DNA of 7,061 nt, from assembly GCA_012519125.1 (NCBI GenBank), contig JAAYQY010000022.1, positions 1 through 7,061 on the forward strand, given 5' to 3'. This document shows positions 1 to 6,598 of the stretch, in pieces. Every line of letters starts with the position of its first letter. Within the stretch, counting starts at the first letter, position 1. The DNA comes from Spirochaetales bacterium. GTDB taxonomy: Bacteria; Spirochaetota; Spirochaetia; Sphaerochaetales; Sphaerochaetaceae. The translations under genes and the position numbers were made by a program. The notes under the pieces were generated by a model. The model was not told the DNA's origin, searched no databases, and was given only the letters and a program-made list of their open reading frames with translations.

Positions 1-1
1 G

Positions 2-466
2 ATGATGGAGTTCTACCGCACCCATCCATCAGAGCGGAGTACGCTGTACGAGGGTATCGGGGAGTTGTTGGAGAAGCTTCACGATGATGGCTTTATCCTT
101 GGAGTTCTCTCCAATAAGGAAGATGAGCTGACAAGAGCCATCGTACGCGATGTATTGGGAGAGTTCCACTTTGCTTGGGTGCAAGGTCTGATGGATTCGG
201 TTCCACGAAAACCCGACCGAACCGCCATAGTACAATTCCTTGCCAAGCAGGGCTTGTCAGCCGAAGAGGTGCTCTATATCGGGGACAGTGAGGTGGATTG
301 GCAAACTGCAGCCAATGTCCCTTGTTCCCATATTCTGGTTTCCTGGGGATTCCGAGCGAAAGGAAAACTGCAATCATTGCCTGGCTCAGTGGTTGTCGAC
401 ACCGTACACGAGTTGGAGGATGCAATCTATGGCATACAACGAGAAAGATCTCAGAAGCAAAGCTGA
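2..466 (+). CDS. HAD-superfamily phosphatase, phosphoglycolate phosphatase-like (5' partial)
   Basis: This is the C-terminal 154 residues of a haloacid dehalogenase (HAD) hydrolase of the phosphoglycolate phosphatase (Gph) type, a soluble enzyme that removes phosphate from small metabolites. Visible, numbered from the first full codon: HAD motif II as LSNK with Ser37; the motif III lysine at Lys70 in PRKPD; and motif IV as GDSEVD at 94-99, with acidic residues Asp95 and Asp99 that help bind Mg2+. Motif I, with the nucleophilic aspartate, would lie before the window, so the true start is not visible and the ATG at position 2 need not be the start. The gene overlaps the phosphohexomutase gene by 38 bases, which suggests one mRNA and coupled translation. 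The substrate cannot be told from sequence. Sugar phosphates are a guess from the neighbour. Family call firm, exact activity open. Confidence 0.88.
   Translation: MMEFYRTHPSERSTLYEGIGELLEKLHDDGFILGVLSNKEDELTRAIVRDVLGEFHFAWVQGLMDSVPRKPDRTAIVQFLAKQGLSAEEVLYIGDSEVDWQTAANVPCSHILVSWGFRAKGKLQSLPGSVVVDTVHELEDAIYGIQRERSQKQS
415..420 (+). promoter_or_regulatory. Shine-Dalgarno site that sets the pgcA start
   Basis: GGAGGA lies 8 bases before the ATG at 429, within the last codons of the HAD gene. It fixes the mutase start at 429. The reading frame is open further upstream, to at least 240, but that extension only covers HAD coding sequence in another frame. Confidence 0.8.
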
Positions 467-2141
467 AGCCTACCTGAAAGCAGAACGAGAACCGGTATTC
501 CGCACCGAAGTGGAAGCAGAGCTTGCTCGTGGTGATTGGGAAGCGTTGTTCGACCGATTCTATACCAGCCTCTCCTTCGGAACCGCCGGGATGCGCGGGA
601 TCATCGGAGGCGGCACGAACAGGATGAACAGCTACATGGTGCGCAAAGTCACCCAAGGTCTGAGTGAGTATCTGATGACAGCCAGTGCCAATCCTTCGGT
701 GGTCATCGCCTATGACAGCCGCAATTTCAGCGAATTGTTTGCCATGGAAGCAGCCTTGGTATTGGCTGCCAACGGAGTGTCGGTATACCTTTATCAGACG
801 CTTCATCCAGTCCCGATGCTCAGCTTCGCCGTACGATACTTGCAGACCACTGCCGGCATCGTCATCACTGCAAGCCACAATCCTGCAAAGTATAATGGGT
901 ACAAGGTGTATTGGCGAGATGGGGGGCAGGTGACTCCTCCTCATGACTACTCCATTGCAGAGCGTGCAAATGCGGTGAAGCTGGAGGATATCAAGGATAT
1001 CAACGAGCAGAATGCCCGTTCCAAGGGGCTTCTGGTTCCTGTGCCCGACAAGGTTGACGAGGCCTACTATCATGCGGCCTTGCTCAGTCTCAGACGTCCA
1101 AATCTGGTACAGGACAGTCCCATCACTGTTGCCTATACTCCCTTGCATGGGTCAGGAAACATACCGGTCCAGCATCTTCTGAAAAAAGTTGGGATTCGCT
1201 GTGTGGTGGTTGAGCAACAGAGAGAGCCCGATGGTAACTTCCCCACTGTCGAGCTTCCCAATCCCGAGCATCCCAAGGCTATGCAGATGGTCTTGGATTT
1301 GGCTAAGCGGGAGAAGGCGGACATCGTCTTGGGAACCGATCCCGATGCGGATCGTTTGGGTATTGCCATTCCGCTCTCTGCAAAAAAGGATGAGTATCGC
1401 TTGCTCACCGGAAACCAGATTGCAACCCTGCTTGTTGATTATCTGGTTGAGGCAGACAAGCACAAGCTGCTGAGCAAGCGTCCGTTGGTGGTAAAGAGCC
1501 TGGTAACCACCGATTTGGTCGCTCGCATTGTCGAGAGCCAAGGAGGTCGTTGCAAGGATGTGCTGACCGGCTTCAAGTATATTGCTGAGCAGATAGCCGA
1601 CCTCGAGGGACCGAAAGGTGAGCATGAGTATTTCCTTTTCGGTTGTGAGGAGAGCTACGGCTTTCTTACCCTCAATCAGGTGCGTGACAAGGATGCTGTC
1701 AGCAGCGCATTGGCAAGTGTTGAGATGATGTGCTACTGGGCGAAACAGAACCTTACGCTGCAAGAACGCCTTGAGCAGATCTACGAACGGTGGGGTTACA
1801 GCACTGAAGCAGTCTTCTCCAAGGACTATGAAGGTGCCAGCGGCAAGGAGAAGATGGCCTCCATCATGGCGAATCTTCGAAAGCTGAAGACCGGTGATCA
1901 GCTTGCCGGCAAGGAAATCACCGATTTCAAGGATCTTTTGGATGGGAAGCAGGACAAGTTTCCGCCCTCAGATGTGCTCATCATGCACCTTGAGGGAGGA
2001 GATAAACTGGTGGTCCGTCCCAGTGGAACCGAGCCGAAGATCAAATATTATCTCTTTTTCACCGCTGAGGCTTCTGAACGGGCACAGCTGGAGAAAGATC
2101 TTCCCTCACGAATTGAACGCTATAAGGCGGCACTCTCGTGA
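429..2141 (+). CDS. pgcA: Phosphohexomutase, PgcA/PGM2-type phosphoglucomutase
   Basis: Cytoplasmic alpha-D-phosphohexomutase of 570 residues, likely interconverting glucose 1-phosphate and glucose 6-phosphate, possibly also phosphomannose, and so linking glycolysis with polysaccharide precursor synthesis. All four family signatures are present: the N-terminal FGTAGMRG at 50-57; the catalytic loop TASHNP with phosphoserine Ser149; the Mg2+ loop DPDADR with Asp304, Asp306 and Asp308; the sugar-binding loop GCEESYG at 405-411; and the C-terminal phosphate-binding loop RPSGTEPK from Arg530. Length and motif spacing fit the Bacillus subtilis PgcA group (about 580 residues) rather than the shorter GlmM group. 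The ATG at 429 is chosen for its strong GGAGGA and because homologues begin at about this point. It overlaps the HAD gene by 38 bases and the next gene by 4 (GTGA). Family certain; glucose versus mannose preference is inferred. Confidence 0.95.
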   Translation: MAYNEKDLRSKAEAYLKAEREPVFRTEVEAELARGDWEALFDRFYTSLSFGTAGMRGIIGGGTNRMNSYMVRKVTQGLSEYLMTASANPSVVIAYDSRNFSELFAMEAALVLAANGVSVYLYQTLHPVPMLSFAVRYLQTTAGIVITASHNPAKYNGYKVYWRDGGQVTPPHDYSIAERANAVKLEDIKDINEQNARSKGLLVPVPDKVDEAYYHAALLSLRRPNLVQDSPITVAYTPLHGSGNIPVQHLLKKVGIRCVVVEQQREPDGNFPTVELPNPEHPKAMQMVLDLAKREKADIVLGTDPDADRLGIAIPLSAKKDEYRLLTGNQIATLLVDYLVEADKHKLLSKRPLVVKSLVTTDLVARIVESQGGRCKDVLTGFKYIAEQIADLEGPKGEHEYFLFGCEESYGFLTLNQVRDKDAVSSALASVEMMCYWAKQNLTLQERLEQIYERWGYSTEAVFSKDYEGASGKEKMASIMANLRKLKTGDQLAGKEITDFKDLLDGKQDKFPPSDVLIMHLEGGDKLVVRPSGTEPKIKYYLFFTAEASERAQLEKDLPSRIERYKAALS

Positions 2142-2911
2142 TTACTTGCTATTTCCTGCAACGATCGAACAAGGAGAACCTCTGTCTCTCCCCCTATCTG
2201 GACACCGAACGGGTGGACAGTTGGGAAGAAGGGGAGACAGTCAGTCTTCTTTCCAGTGGCATGTTGACCAAAACCCAACGGGATGAGGCGACCTACGCTC
2301 TGTATTCGGCCATCGACTTCAGTGTCGATCGCTGGATCCAGAACAAACAGTATGTTCCCCGTCTTCTGGTTACTGCCCTGATTTTTACTGCCTCCTACTT
2401 TTTCTTCTCTCTCGTCATCCGCGATCCTCTTCCCATGCTCGATGAGCTTGCCATCAGTTTTGGGCTGAGCTTGTTGGGCTGGTCTGTGCTCTCCAAGCGG
2501 GATACCCGCTCATCTGTCGCCCAGCGGAGGCGCTATGAGATGAAAGTGCGCAGCAGTGAGCGGGAAGAGGTGGTGGAAGAGCACTTGTTTGCTCTTGAAA
2601 CCTATCTGGACGAAACCTCCTCACTTGATCCTCTGGATCTTTCCCAGGCGCTTTGCCTGGTGGAACAGAAACAGCTGAAACGTATCTCCTTCGACGGGGA
2701 TGATGCAATGCTGGCCGACATTACTTCTACCTTGATGCTCTATCTTGCGGTGAACAACAAACCGCTGGGCAAACTTGCCGAGCGTATTCACAGAATGAGA
2801 GCGATGAACAAGACGGATGTAAACCTCTCTGCCCGTCTCTTTCACCAGAGTATGCAGAAACGGTTGGATCTGAGCCTCTTGGCTCTTACGGTAGCATTGT
2901 TGGAGAGCTGA
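2138..2911 (+). CDS. Uncharacterised membrane protein with two predicted helices
   Basis: I do not recognise this 257-residue protein. Residues 1-74 are polar. Two hydrophobic stretches follow, about 75-94 and 102-119, separated by a short RDPLPMLDE turn, which suggests a helical hairpin in the membrane with both long ends on the same side. A strongly charged segment at about 120-148 (RDTR, QRRRYE, EREEVVEE) follows, then a mainly helical, soluble-looking C-terminal half. No signal peptide, cysteine motif or catalytic signature stands out. The GTG at 2138 overlaps the pgcA stop as GTGA, with AAGG ten bases upstream. The first in-frame ATG is at 2261 and has no Shine-Dalgarno, so the GTG is preferred. 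The tight junction makes it a real gene, co-translated with pgcA. A gap of 37 bases separates it from comEC. Function unknown. Confidence 0.8.
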   Translation: MITCYFLQRSNKENLCLSPYLDTERVDSWEEGETVSLLSSGMLTKTQRDEATYALYSAIDFSVDRWIQNKQYVPRLLVTALIFTASYFFFSLVIRDPLPMLDELAISFGLSLLGWSVLSKRDTRSSVAQRRRYEMKVRSSEREEVVEEHLFALETYLDETSSLDPLDLSQALCLVEQKQLKRISFDGDDAMLADITSTLMLYLAVNNKPLGKLAERIHRMRAMNKTDVNLSARLFHQSMQKRLDLSLLALTVALLES

Positions 2912-2948
2912 GAGAAGCAAACAAGCCCTCCACGCATCTTGGTAGGGT

Positions 2949-4418
2949 ATGCAATTTCTCCTGTTGGGTTCGACACTCAGTGTGCTCCTCTCTCTCTACG
3001 CAGTCTGCCTGCAGAGTTCCTTGGTTTGCCATCCTCTGGCGTTTGCTCTCCTGCTGGGGACCCTGGGGCTCCTTCTGTTGGTGGTTTGTCGGTTTCCTGC
3101 GAGAAGCATGCTTATCTGTCTTACCGTCACCTACACCCTATATGTCCTCGGAGGCTTTGCGGTGGGGGCAAGCAAGCCCTCGTTTGGATTCGAACCCTAT
3201 AGACTGACCCACATGGAGGGAGTCCTGATCGAGGACTCCCTGCTCACCCGCTCCAACAAGCAGGTGATTCGGCTCACACTCCAAAGTGCCGCTACCCAAG
3301 AGGGGCATACCGCTGAGGCAAGCGGGGTGGTTTCAGCCCTGCTCAAAACGGAAGAGTTGCTTGTCTCGGGTACTGCGATAGAGATGGATGGAAGGCTTTC
3401 TGAAACAGGCGACCTTTTTCTCTGCACCTCGTTTCAAGTGATATCGCTTACCTCATTGGGCCTGAAGCGACGATCTTCCCTCTCGCATCTGAACATAGTG
3501 CTTCAAAAGCGAATTGCTGATACGTCAGCGAGAAGCCTTGCACAGATGTTGCTGTTGGGCCAATCAAGCGAGGCTTCCTTTATTTTGAAGGATGCAAGTC
3601 TGGGGGCGGGCTGTGCACATCTATTGGCACTATCAGGTATGCATCTTCAGCTATTCCTGCTTTTGAGCAGCTCGTTTTGTTCCTTGCTCTTCGGCCCTTA
3701 TTGGGGCAAGCGGTTTGGATTTCTCCTGCCGTTTGCATATGTGGTGTTGGTCGGGCCCAAGCCTTCCTTGGTCAGGGCATTGCTGATGCACCTATTCTCC
3801 TTGTTTCCTGTATCCCAGGAGCTGCGACCAGTTTTCTCCCTTCTGCTCGCCTATGCAGTGCAACTGTGGCTATTCTGGTATGCAGTCACCAGCTTTGCAT
3901 TCCTGTTCAGCTATGCTGCCATTACGATGCTCATCCTGGGCAGGGCACTTCCTTCCTTTCCGTTGAAAACCACAGCCCTTGCCATACTCGGCACCGCTCC
4001 TGCTTCCATGATTTTAACCGGATCATGGAATCTTGCAGGCCTCTTGTTCTCCTATCCTGCAGGGTTGCTGATACATCTGCTGATGCTGCTCAGCCTCTTC
4101 TCCCTGATTATCGGCGGATATCCTGTCATATTGCTCACCCAGTGCACAGCGTTGCTGGAAGACCTGCTTGCTTTGGCAACAGATCTTCCCCTCGTCTTCA
4201 GCTCTCAGGCATACCTTCTCTATCTTCTTGTTCTGTTGACCTGTATCGCCCTCATTGGCTATGCTGGACAGGCTCTGCACAAGAGAAGGAGATACCGCAA
4301 TGAGCTGGACCTTTGCCTACGATTCACCGAACGCAATCACTCGCCTTTTGGAGCGGGAGGATCTGGCGATGAGCAAGAAGTTTGGACAGAACTTCCTGAT
4401 ATCCCACCCAGTGCGTGA
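2949..4418 (+). CDS. comEC: ComEC/Rec2-family competence membrane protein, no metallo-beta-lactamase domain
   Basis: Polytopic membrane protein of 489 residues. ComEC forms the inner-membrane channel for single-stranded DNA in natural transformation. In order: hydrophobic N-terminal helices (about 3-20, 30-48 and 52-72); a soluble segment at about 85-170 in the place of the DUF4131/OB-like domain; then the Competence domain from about 195 to 440. The latter holds the characteristic CAHLLALSGMH at 222-232 and GPKPSLVRALLM at 269-280, then repeated hydrophobic helices to about 438. The C-terminal metallo-beta-lactamase domain of full-length ComEC (usually 700 residues or more) is absent, and rsmA occupies the place where it would be. 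An in-frame TAG at 2943-2945 rules out an earlier start, and the ATG at 2949 has only a poor ribosome site. Residues 451-489 are read from DNA that also encodes RsmA. The family is clear; a working role in DNA uptake is not shown. Confidence 0.88.
   Translation: MQFLLLGSTLSVLLSLYAVCLQSSLVCHPLAFALLLGTLGLLLLVVCRFPARSMLICLTVTYTLYVLGGFAVGASKPSFGFEPYRLTHMEGVLIEDSLLTRSNKQVIRLTLQSAATQEGHTAEASGVVSALLKTEELLVSGTAIEMDGRLSETGDLFLCTSFQVISLTSLGLKRRSSLSHLNIVLQKRIADTSARSLAQMLLLGQSSEASFILKDASLGAGCAHLLALSGMHLQLFLLLSSSFCSLLFGPYWGKRFGFLLPFAYVVLVGPKPSLVRALLMHLFSLFPVSQELRPVFSLLLAYAVQLWLFWYAVTSFAFLFSYAAITMLILGRALPSFPLKTTALAILGTAPASMILTGSWNLAGLLFSYPAGLLIHLLMLLSLFSLIIGGYPVILLTQCTALLEDLLALATDLPLVFSSQAYLLYLLVLLTCIALIGYAGQALHKRRRYRNELDLCLRFTERNHSPFGAGGSGDEQEVWTELPDIPPSA
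3217..3241 (+). repeat. Perfect 10-bp inverted repeat inside comEC
   Basis: AGGGAGTCCT (3217-3226) and AGGACTCCCT (3232-3241) are exact reverse complements around a 5-base loop, GATCG. The mRNA could fold into a strong hairpin at codons 90-98 of comEC. No T-run follows on either strand, so it does not look like an intrinsic terminator. It may be chance, a binding site or an mRNA structure. Confidence 0.6.
4286..4291 (+). promoter_or_regulatory. Shine-Dalgarno site that sets the rsmA start
   Basis: AAGGAG lies 8 bases before the ATG at 4300, within comEC codons 446-448. It selects 4300 over the in-frame ATGs at 4255 and 4261, which have no comparable site and would add an unlikely N-terminal extension. 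Confidence 0.82.
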
Positions 4419-5205
4419 GCGCATTGTCGATTTGCTTGAGGTGCAAGCGGGTCAACAGGTTTGGGAGATTGGTCCGGGCATCGGGTCGATAACCAGTTTG
4501 CTGCTTGAAAAGAGAGCGCATGTCACCGCATTTGAGATCGATCATGGGTTTTGCAGGATTCTGAGCGAGCAGGCCTTTGGTGATGATCCGCTCTTTCGTT
4601 TGGTGGAAGGGGATGCTCTGAAAACCCTGCCTACGTTGTTGCAGCGTGAGGGTGAACCCTCCCGTATCTGTGGCAATCTTCCTTACAATGTCGGATCAGT
4701 CATCCTTGCCAAGCTTCTGGAGAGCAGCTTCCGTCCGCCCCGGATGGTGTTCACCTTGCAGAAAGAAGTTGTTGACCGTATTTGTGCCCAGCCAGGCTCA
4801 AAGGATTGGTCCTCTTTCTCCTTGCTTGCCCAGGCAGATTATGAGGTGAGCTTGGCCACGACCATCAACAGCGGGGCATTCTATCCCCCTCCGAAAGTCA
4901 CCAGCAGTGTAATACTGTTCACCTTGCGAGGTGAAAGCAAGGTTGCTCCATCTTTGCGCACGTACTTCTTTACGTTGGTGCGGGATCTCTTCGCCCAGCG
5001 TCGCAAGACAGTGAAGAACAACCTGCTCGGGGGAAAGGTGGGAGCCATGGTGGGCAGAGATGGGGTGCAGTGGGTGCTTGACGATGCTCATGTAGATTCA
5101 TCACTTCGAGCTGAAGCTCTTGATTGGGAGCAGTTTCTTGCCCTCAGTGCGTCTCTTTCCAGCTATCGAGCCAGGTGTACCGACGATACAGCACAAACGA
5201 AATGA
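4300..5205 (+). CDS. rsmA: 16S rRNA adenine dimethyltransferase RsmA (KsgA)
   Basis: S-adenosylmethionine-dependent enzyme of 301 residues. In this family it dimethylates two adjacent adenines in the 3'-terminal helix of 16S rRNA (A1518 and A1519 in E. coli numbering) late in 30S assembly; its loss gives kasugamycin resistance. Visible: the N-terminal KKFGQNFL at 26-33; the SAM-binding loop EIGPGIG at 56-62; the acidic residues Glu79 and Asp81 after the second strand; Asp105 in EGDAL; the catalytic motif NLPYN at 126-130; and the typical QKEVVDR and FYPPPKV segments further on. The FAQRRKT helix marks the C-terminal domain. Length is normal for the family once the start at 4300 is used. The gene overlaps comEC by 119 bases upstream and shares its last 62 bases with the convergent MATE gene. 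Family assignment is secure. Confidence 0.96.
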   Translation: MSWTFAYDSPNAITRLLEREDLAMSKKFGQNFLISHPVRERIVDLLEVQAGQQVWEIGPGIGSITSLLLEKRAHVTAFEIDHGFCRILSEQAFGDDPLFRLVEGDALKTLPTLLQREGEPSRICGNLPYNVGSVILAKLLESSFRPPRMVFTLQKEVVDRICAQPGSKDWSSFSLLAQADYEVSLATTINSGAFYPPPKVTSSVILFTLRGESKVAPSLRTYFFTLVRDLFAQRRKTVKNNLLGGKVGAMVGRDGVQWVLDDAHVDSSLRAEALDWEQFLALSASLSSYRARCTDDTAQTK

Positions 5206-6541
5206 GGCCACGCAAGCTCAAGTCGCTTGCCATGGCAATCCATATCCCCAACAAACCCAACGAGGTTGTCTGCAACAGAAGGTAGGCAAGCGGCAGACGA
5301 AGCAGCCACATGCCGGCTATTGAGATGGCAAAAGGCCGTCGTGTATCTCCAGCACCTCTGAATACGCCGAAAGCCAGCATGCTGAGCCCGAAAGCAGGTT
5401 CAGCGAACGCTTCAATCCTGAGAATTGTTGTCCCCAGCGCGATGACCTGTGCGTCTTGGGTGAAGAATCGCATCAGCGTGGGGGCAAATACGTAGAGCAC
5501 CACTCCCATCAAACTCATCAAGGCTGTTCCCAGAATCGTACAGGTGTCAGCAAAGCGCTTCGCCAGATCCTTGTCTCCGCTTCCCAGTGATTGGGCAACC
5601 AGCGTGGTTGCAGCAGTGGAAAAACCAGAGGGAGGCAGGTAGGTGATGGATTCAGCGGTGTTGGCCAAAAAGTGGGCGGCCAAGGCGGTGGTTCCCAAAG
5701 TTCCTACCATCTTGGTGAAAACTATCTGGCCCAGAGAAAGGGTGGAGCGTTCCAATGCCACGGGGATGCCGAGACGAAGCGCACTCTTGTAGATTGCCCG
5801 TTCATAGTGGGCTTTTTCTCCCCTATGCATTTTGATTGGGCTGTCTTTGGTCATCAGCGTGAAGAGCAGGAGCAGGCTGGTGACGGTCACTGAGATGGTG
5901 GTGGCAATGGCAGCACCCTTCACCCCCAAGCCGAGGCCAGGAAGGGTGAGCCTCCCAAGGGGCACAAAGTCGAAAATGAAAAAGAGATTGAGCACTACAT
6001 TGAGGATGTTGTTCAAACCGTTGAGCATCAGCGGTGTCTTTGCATCACCGCTGCAGCGAAGCAGGGTGGAGATGAGAATCATCACCAGATTGGGCAGGTA
6101 CCCCAAGGCTATATAATGGTAGTAGGTGCTTGCAAGGGTTTGCACTTCTGTTTCGGCTCCGATCCAAGCGGGAAGGATGCGGGCAACCAGAAGAAATACG
6201 ATGGTGAGAATCAAGCCGAAGTAGAGTGAGGTATGCAAGGCTTGGCGGGTGATCAGGTTGGCCCGGTCCTTTTTCCCAGCTCCCAGGTTGCGAGCCATCA
6301 GGACCGAAAAGCCGATCGCAAAAGCGTTCATCCAACCATTCACCAGCCAGATGGTGGAGGTGGGTACGGCAATTGCTGCGGTAGCCATGGCACCAAGGGA
6401 GCCGACCATTGCTGAGTCGACATAGGTAACCGTGACCTGCAGCACCTGTTCGAGGATGGTAGGCCAGGCGAGGGACCAAATGATGATTCTCGGGGGAATC
6501 GAACGGTCGAGCAGATTGGGTTGGGAGCGTAGGCTTGCCAT
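5144..6541 (-). CDS. MATE-family multidrug/metabolite efflux transporter
   Basis: Integral membrane antiporter of 465 residues, the usual MATE length with room for 12 helices. MATE proteins export drugs, dyes or metabolites in exchange for Na+ or H+. Visible: the N-terminal signature spread over residues 26-50 (WPTILEQ, then VDSAMVGSLG); the cytoplasmic loop ARNLGAGKKDRA at 83-94; and the matching loops of the two halves, LRCSGDAKTPL at 161-171 and FRGAGDTRRPF at 394-404, which show the internal duplication of the family. LVAQSLGSGDKD at 314-325 is the second-half counterpart of the 83-94 loop. The ATG at 6541 follows AAGGAG nine bases upstream. The frame is open to 6598, but that extension has no ribosome site and would take in the putative promoter. 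Substrate and coupling ion cannot be read from sequence. Its 3' end lies inside rsmA. Confidence 0.94.
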   Translation of the reverse strand: MASLRSQPNLLDRSIPPRIIIWSLAWPTILEQVLQVTVTYVDSAMVGSLGAMATAAIAVPTSTIWLVNGWMNAFAIGFSVLMARNLGAGKKDRANLITRQALHTSLYFGLILTIVFLLVARILPAWIGAETEVQTLASTYYHYIALGYLPNLVMILISTLLRCSGDAKTPLMLNGLNNILNVVLNLFFIFDFVPLGRLTLPGLGLGVKGAAIATTISVTVTSLLLLFTLMTKDSPIKMHRGEKAHYERAIYKSALRLGIPVALERSTLSLGQIVFTKMVGTLGTTALAAHFLANTAESITYLPPSGFSTAATTLVAQSLGSGDKDLAKRFADTCTILGTALMSLMGVVLYVFAPTLMRFFTQDAQVIALGTTILRIEAFAEPAFGLSMLAFGVFRGAGDTRRPFAISIAGMWLLRLPLAYLLLQTTSLGLLGIWIAMASDLSLRGLISFVLYRRYTWLDSWKETH

Positions 6542-6550
6542 CGAGCGCCT

Positions 6551-6556
6551 CTCCTT
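6551..6556 (-). promoter_or_regulatory. Shine-Dalgarno site that sets the MATE start
   Basis: On the minus strand AAGGAG, within AGAAGGAGAGG, lies 9 bases before the ATG at 6541. This favours 6541 over the in-frame ATG at 6598. Confidence 0.8.
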
Positions 6557-6569
6557 CTGAGGCGAAGGT

Positions 6570-6598
6570 ATCGTAGCGGAAAGGGAAGCGCAAAGCAA
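6570..6598 (-). promoter_or_regulatory. Possible sigma-70-type promoter for the MATE gene
   Basis: On the minus strand TTGCTT (6598-6593) and TACGAT (6575-6570) are separated by 17 bases, resembling -35 and -10 boxes with three and four matches to consensus. Transcription would begin near 6563, leaving a leader of about 22 bases before the ATG at 6541. The -35 box overlaps the T-rich tail of the pta terminator. Weak match, supported mainly by position. Confidence 0.35.

Noticed and set aside
985..1004. Short tandem repeat of GGATATCAA in pgcA.
   Set aside because: Two copies of a 9-base unit encode a DIKDI segment in a variable part of the protein. There is no sign of a functional repeat array.
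93..1148. A 351-codon open frame on the minus strand opposite the HAD and pgcA genes.
   Set aside because: It is antisense to two genes with complete family motifs. Its translation is rich in Cys, His and Arg, shows no recognisable domain, and crosses the HAD/pgcA boundary. It looks like a by-product of codon use on the plus strand.
1152..1763. A 203-codon open frame on the minus strand inside pgcA.
   Set aside because: It lies wholly opposite the active-site region of pgcA, shows no family motif, and is best explained as a shadow of the real gene.
4255..4302. Upstream in-frame ATGs (4255, 4261) as the rsmA start.
   Set aside because: No ribosome site precedes them, and the added residues do not fit the RsmA N-terminus. 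The ATG at 4300 has AAGGAG at ideal spacing.
3677..4303. A 208-codon plus-strand frame inside comEC.
   Set aside because: It reads the Competence domain in another frame, giving a Cys- and Pro-rich product with no family likeness, while the comEC frame has clear membrane helices and motifs.
5212..5230. GCAAGC and GCTTGC hairpin just after rsmA as an intrinsic terminator.
   Set aside because: The stem is only 6 bp and no T-run follows. It also lies inside the MATE coding sequence, so I do not call it a terminator.
6029..6053. An 8-bp inverted repeat, CAGCGGTG and CACCGCTG, inside the MATE gene.
   Set aside because: Arms of 8 bp with a 9-base loop are expected about once by chance in a window this size. 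It lies in the conserved SGDAKTPL loop region, whose coding constraint explains the bases.
6045..6593. A 182-codon minus-strand frame overlapping the start of the MATE gene.
   Set aside because: It is another frame of the MATE coding sequence. The MATE frame has the family signatures and the Shine-Dalgarno site.
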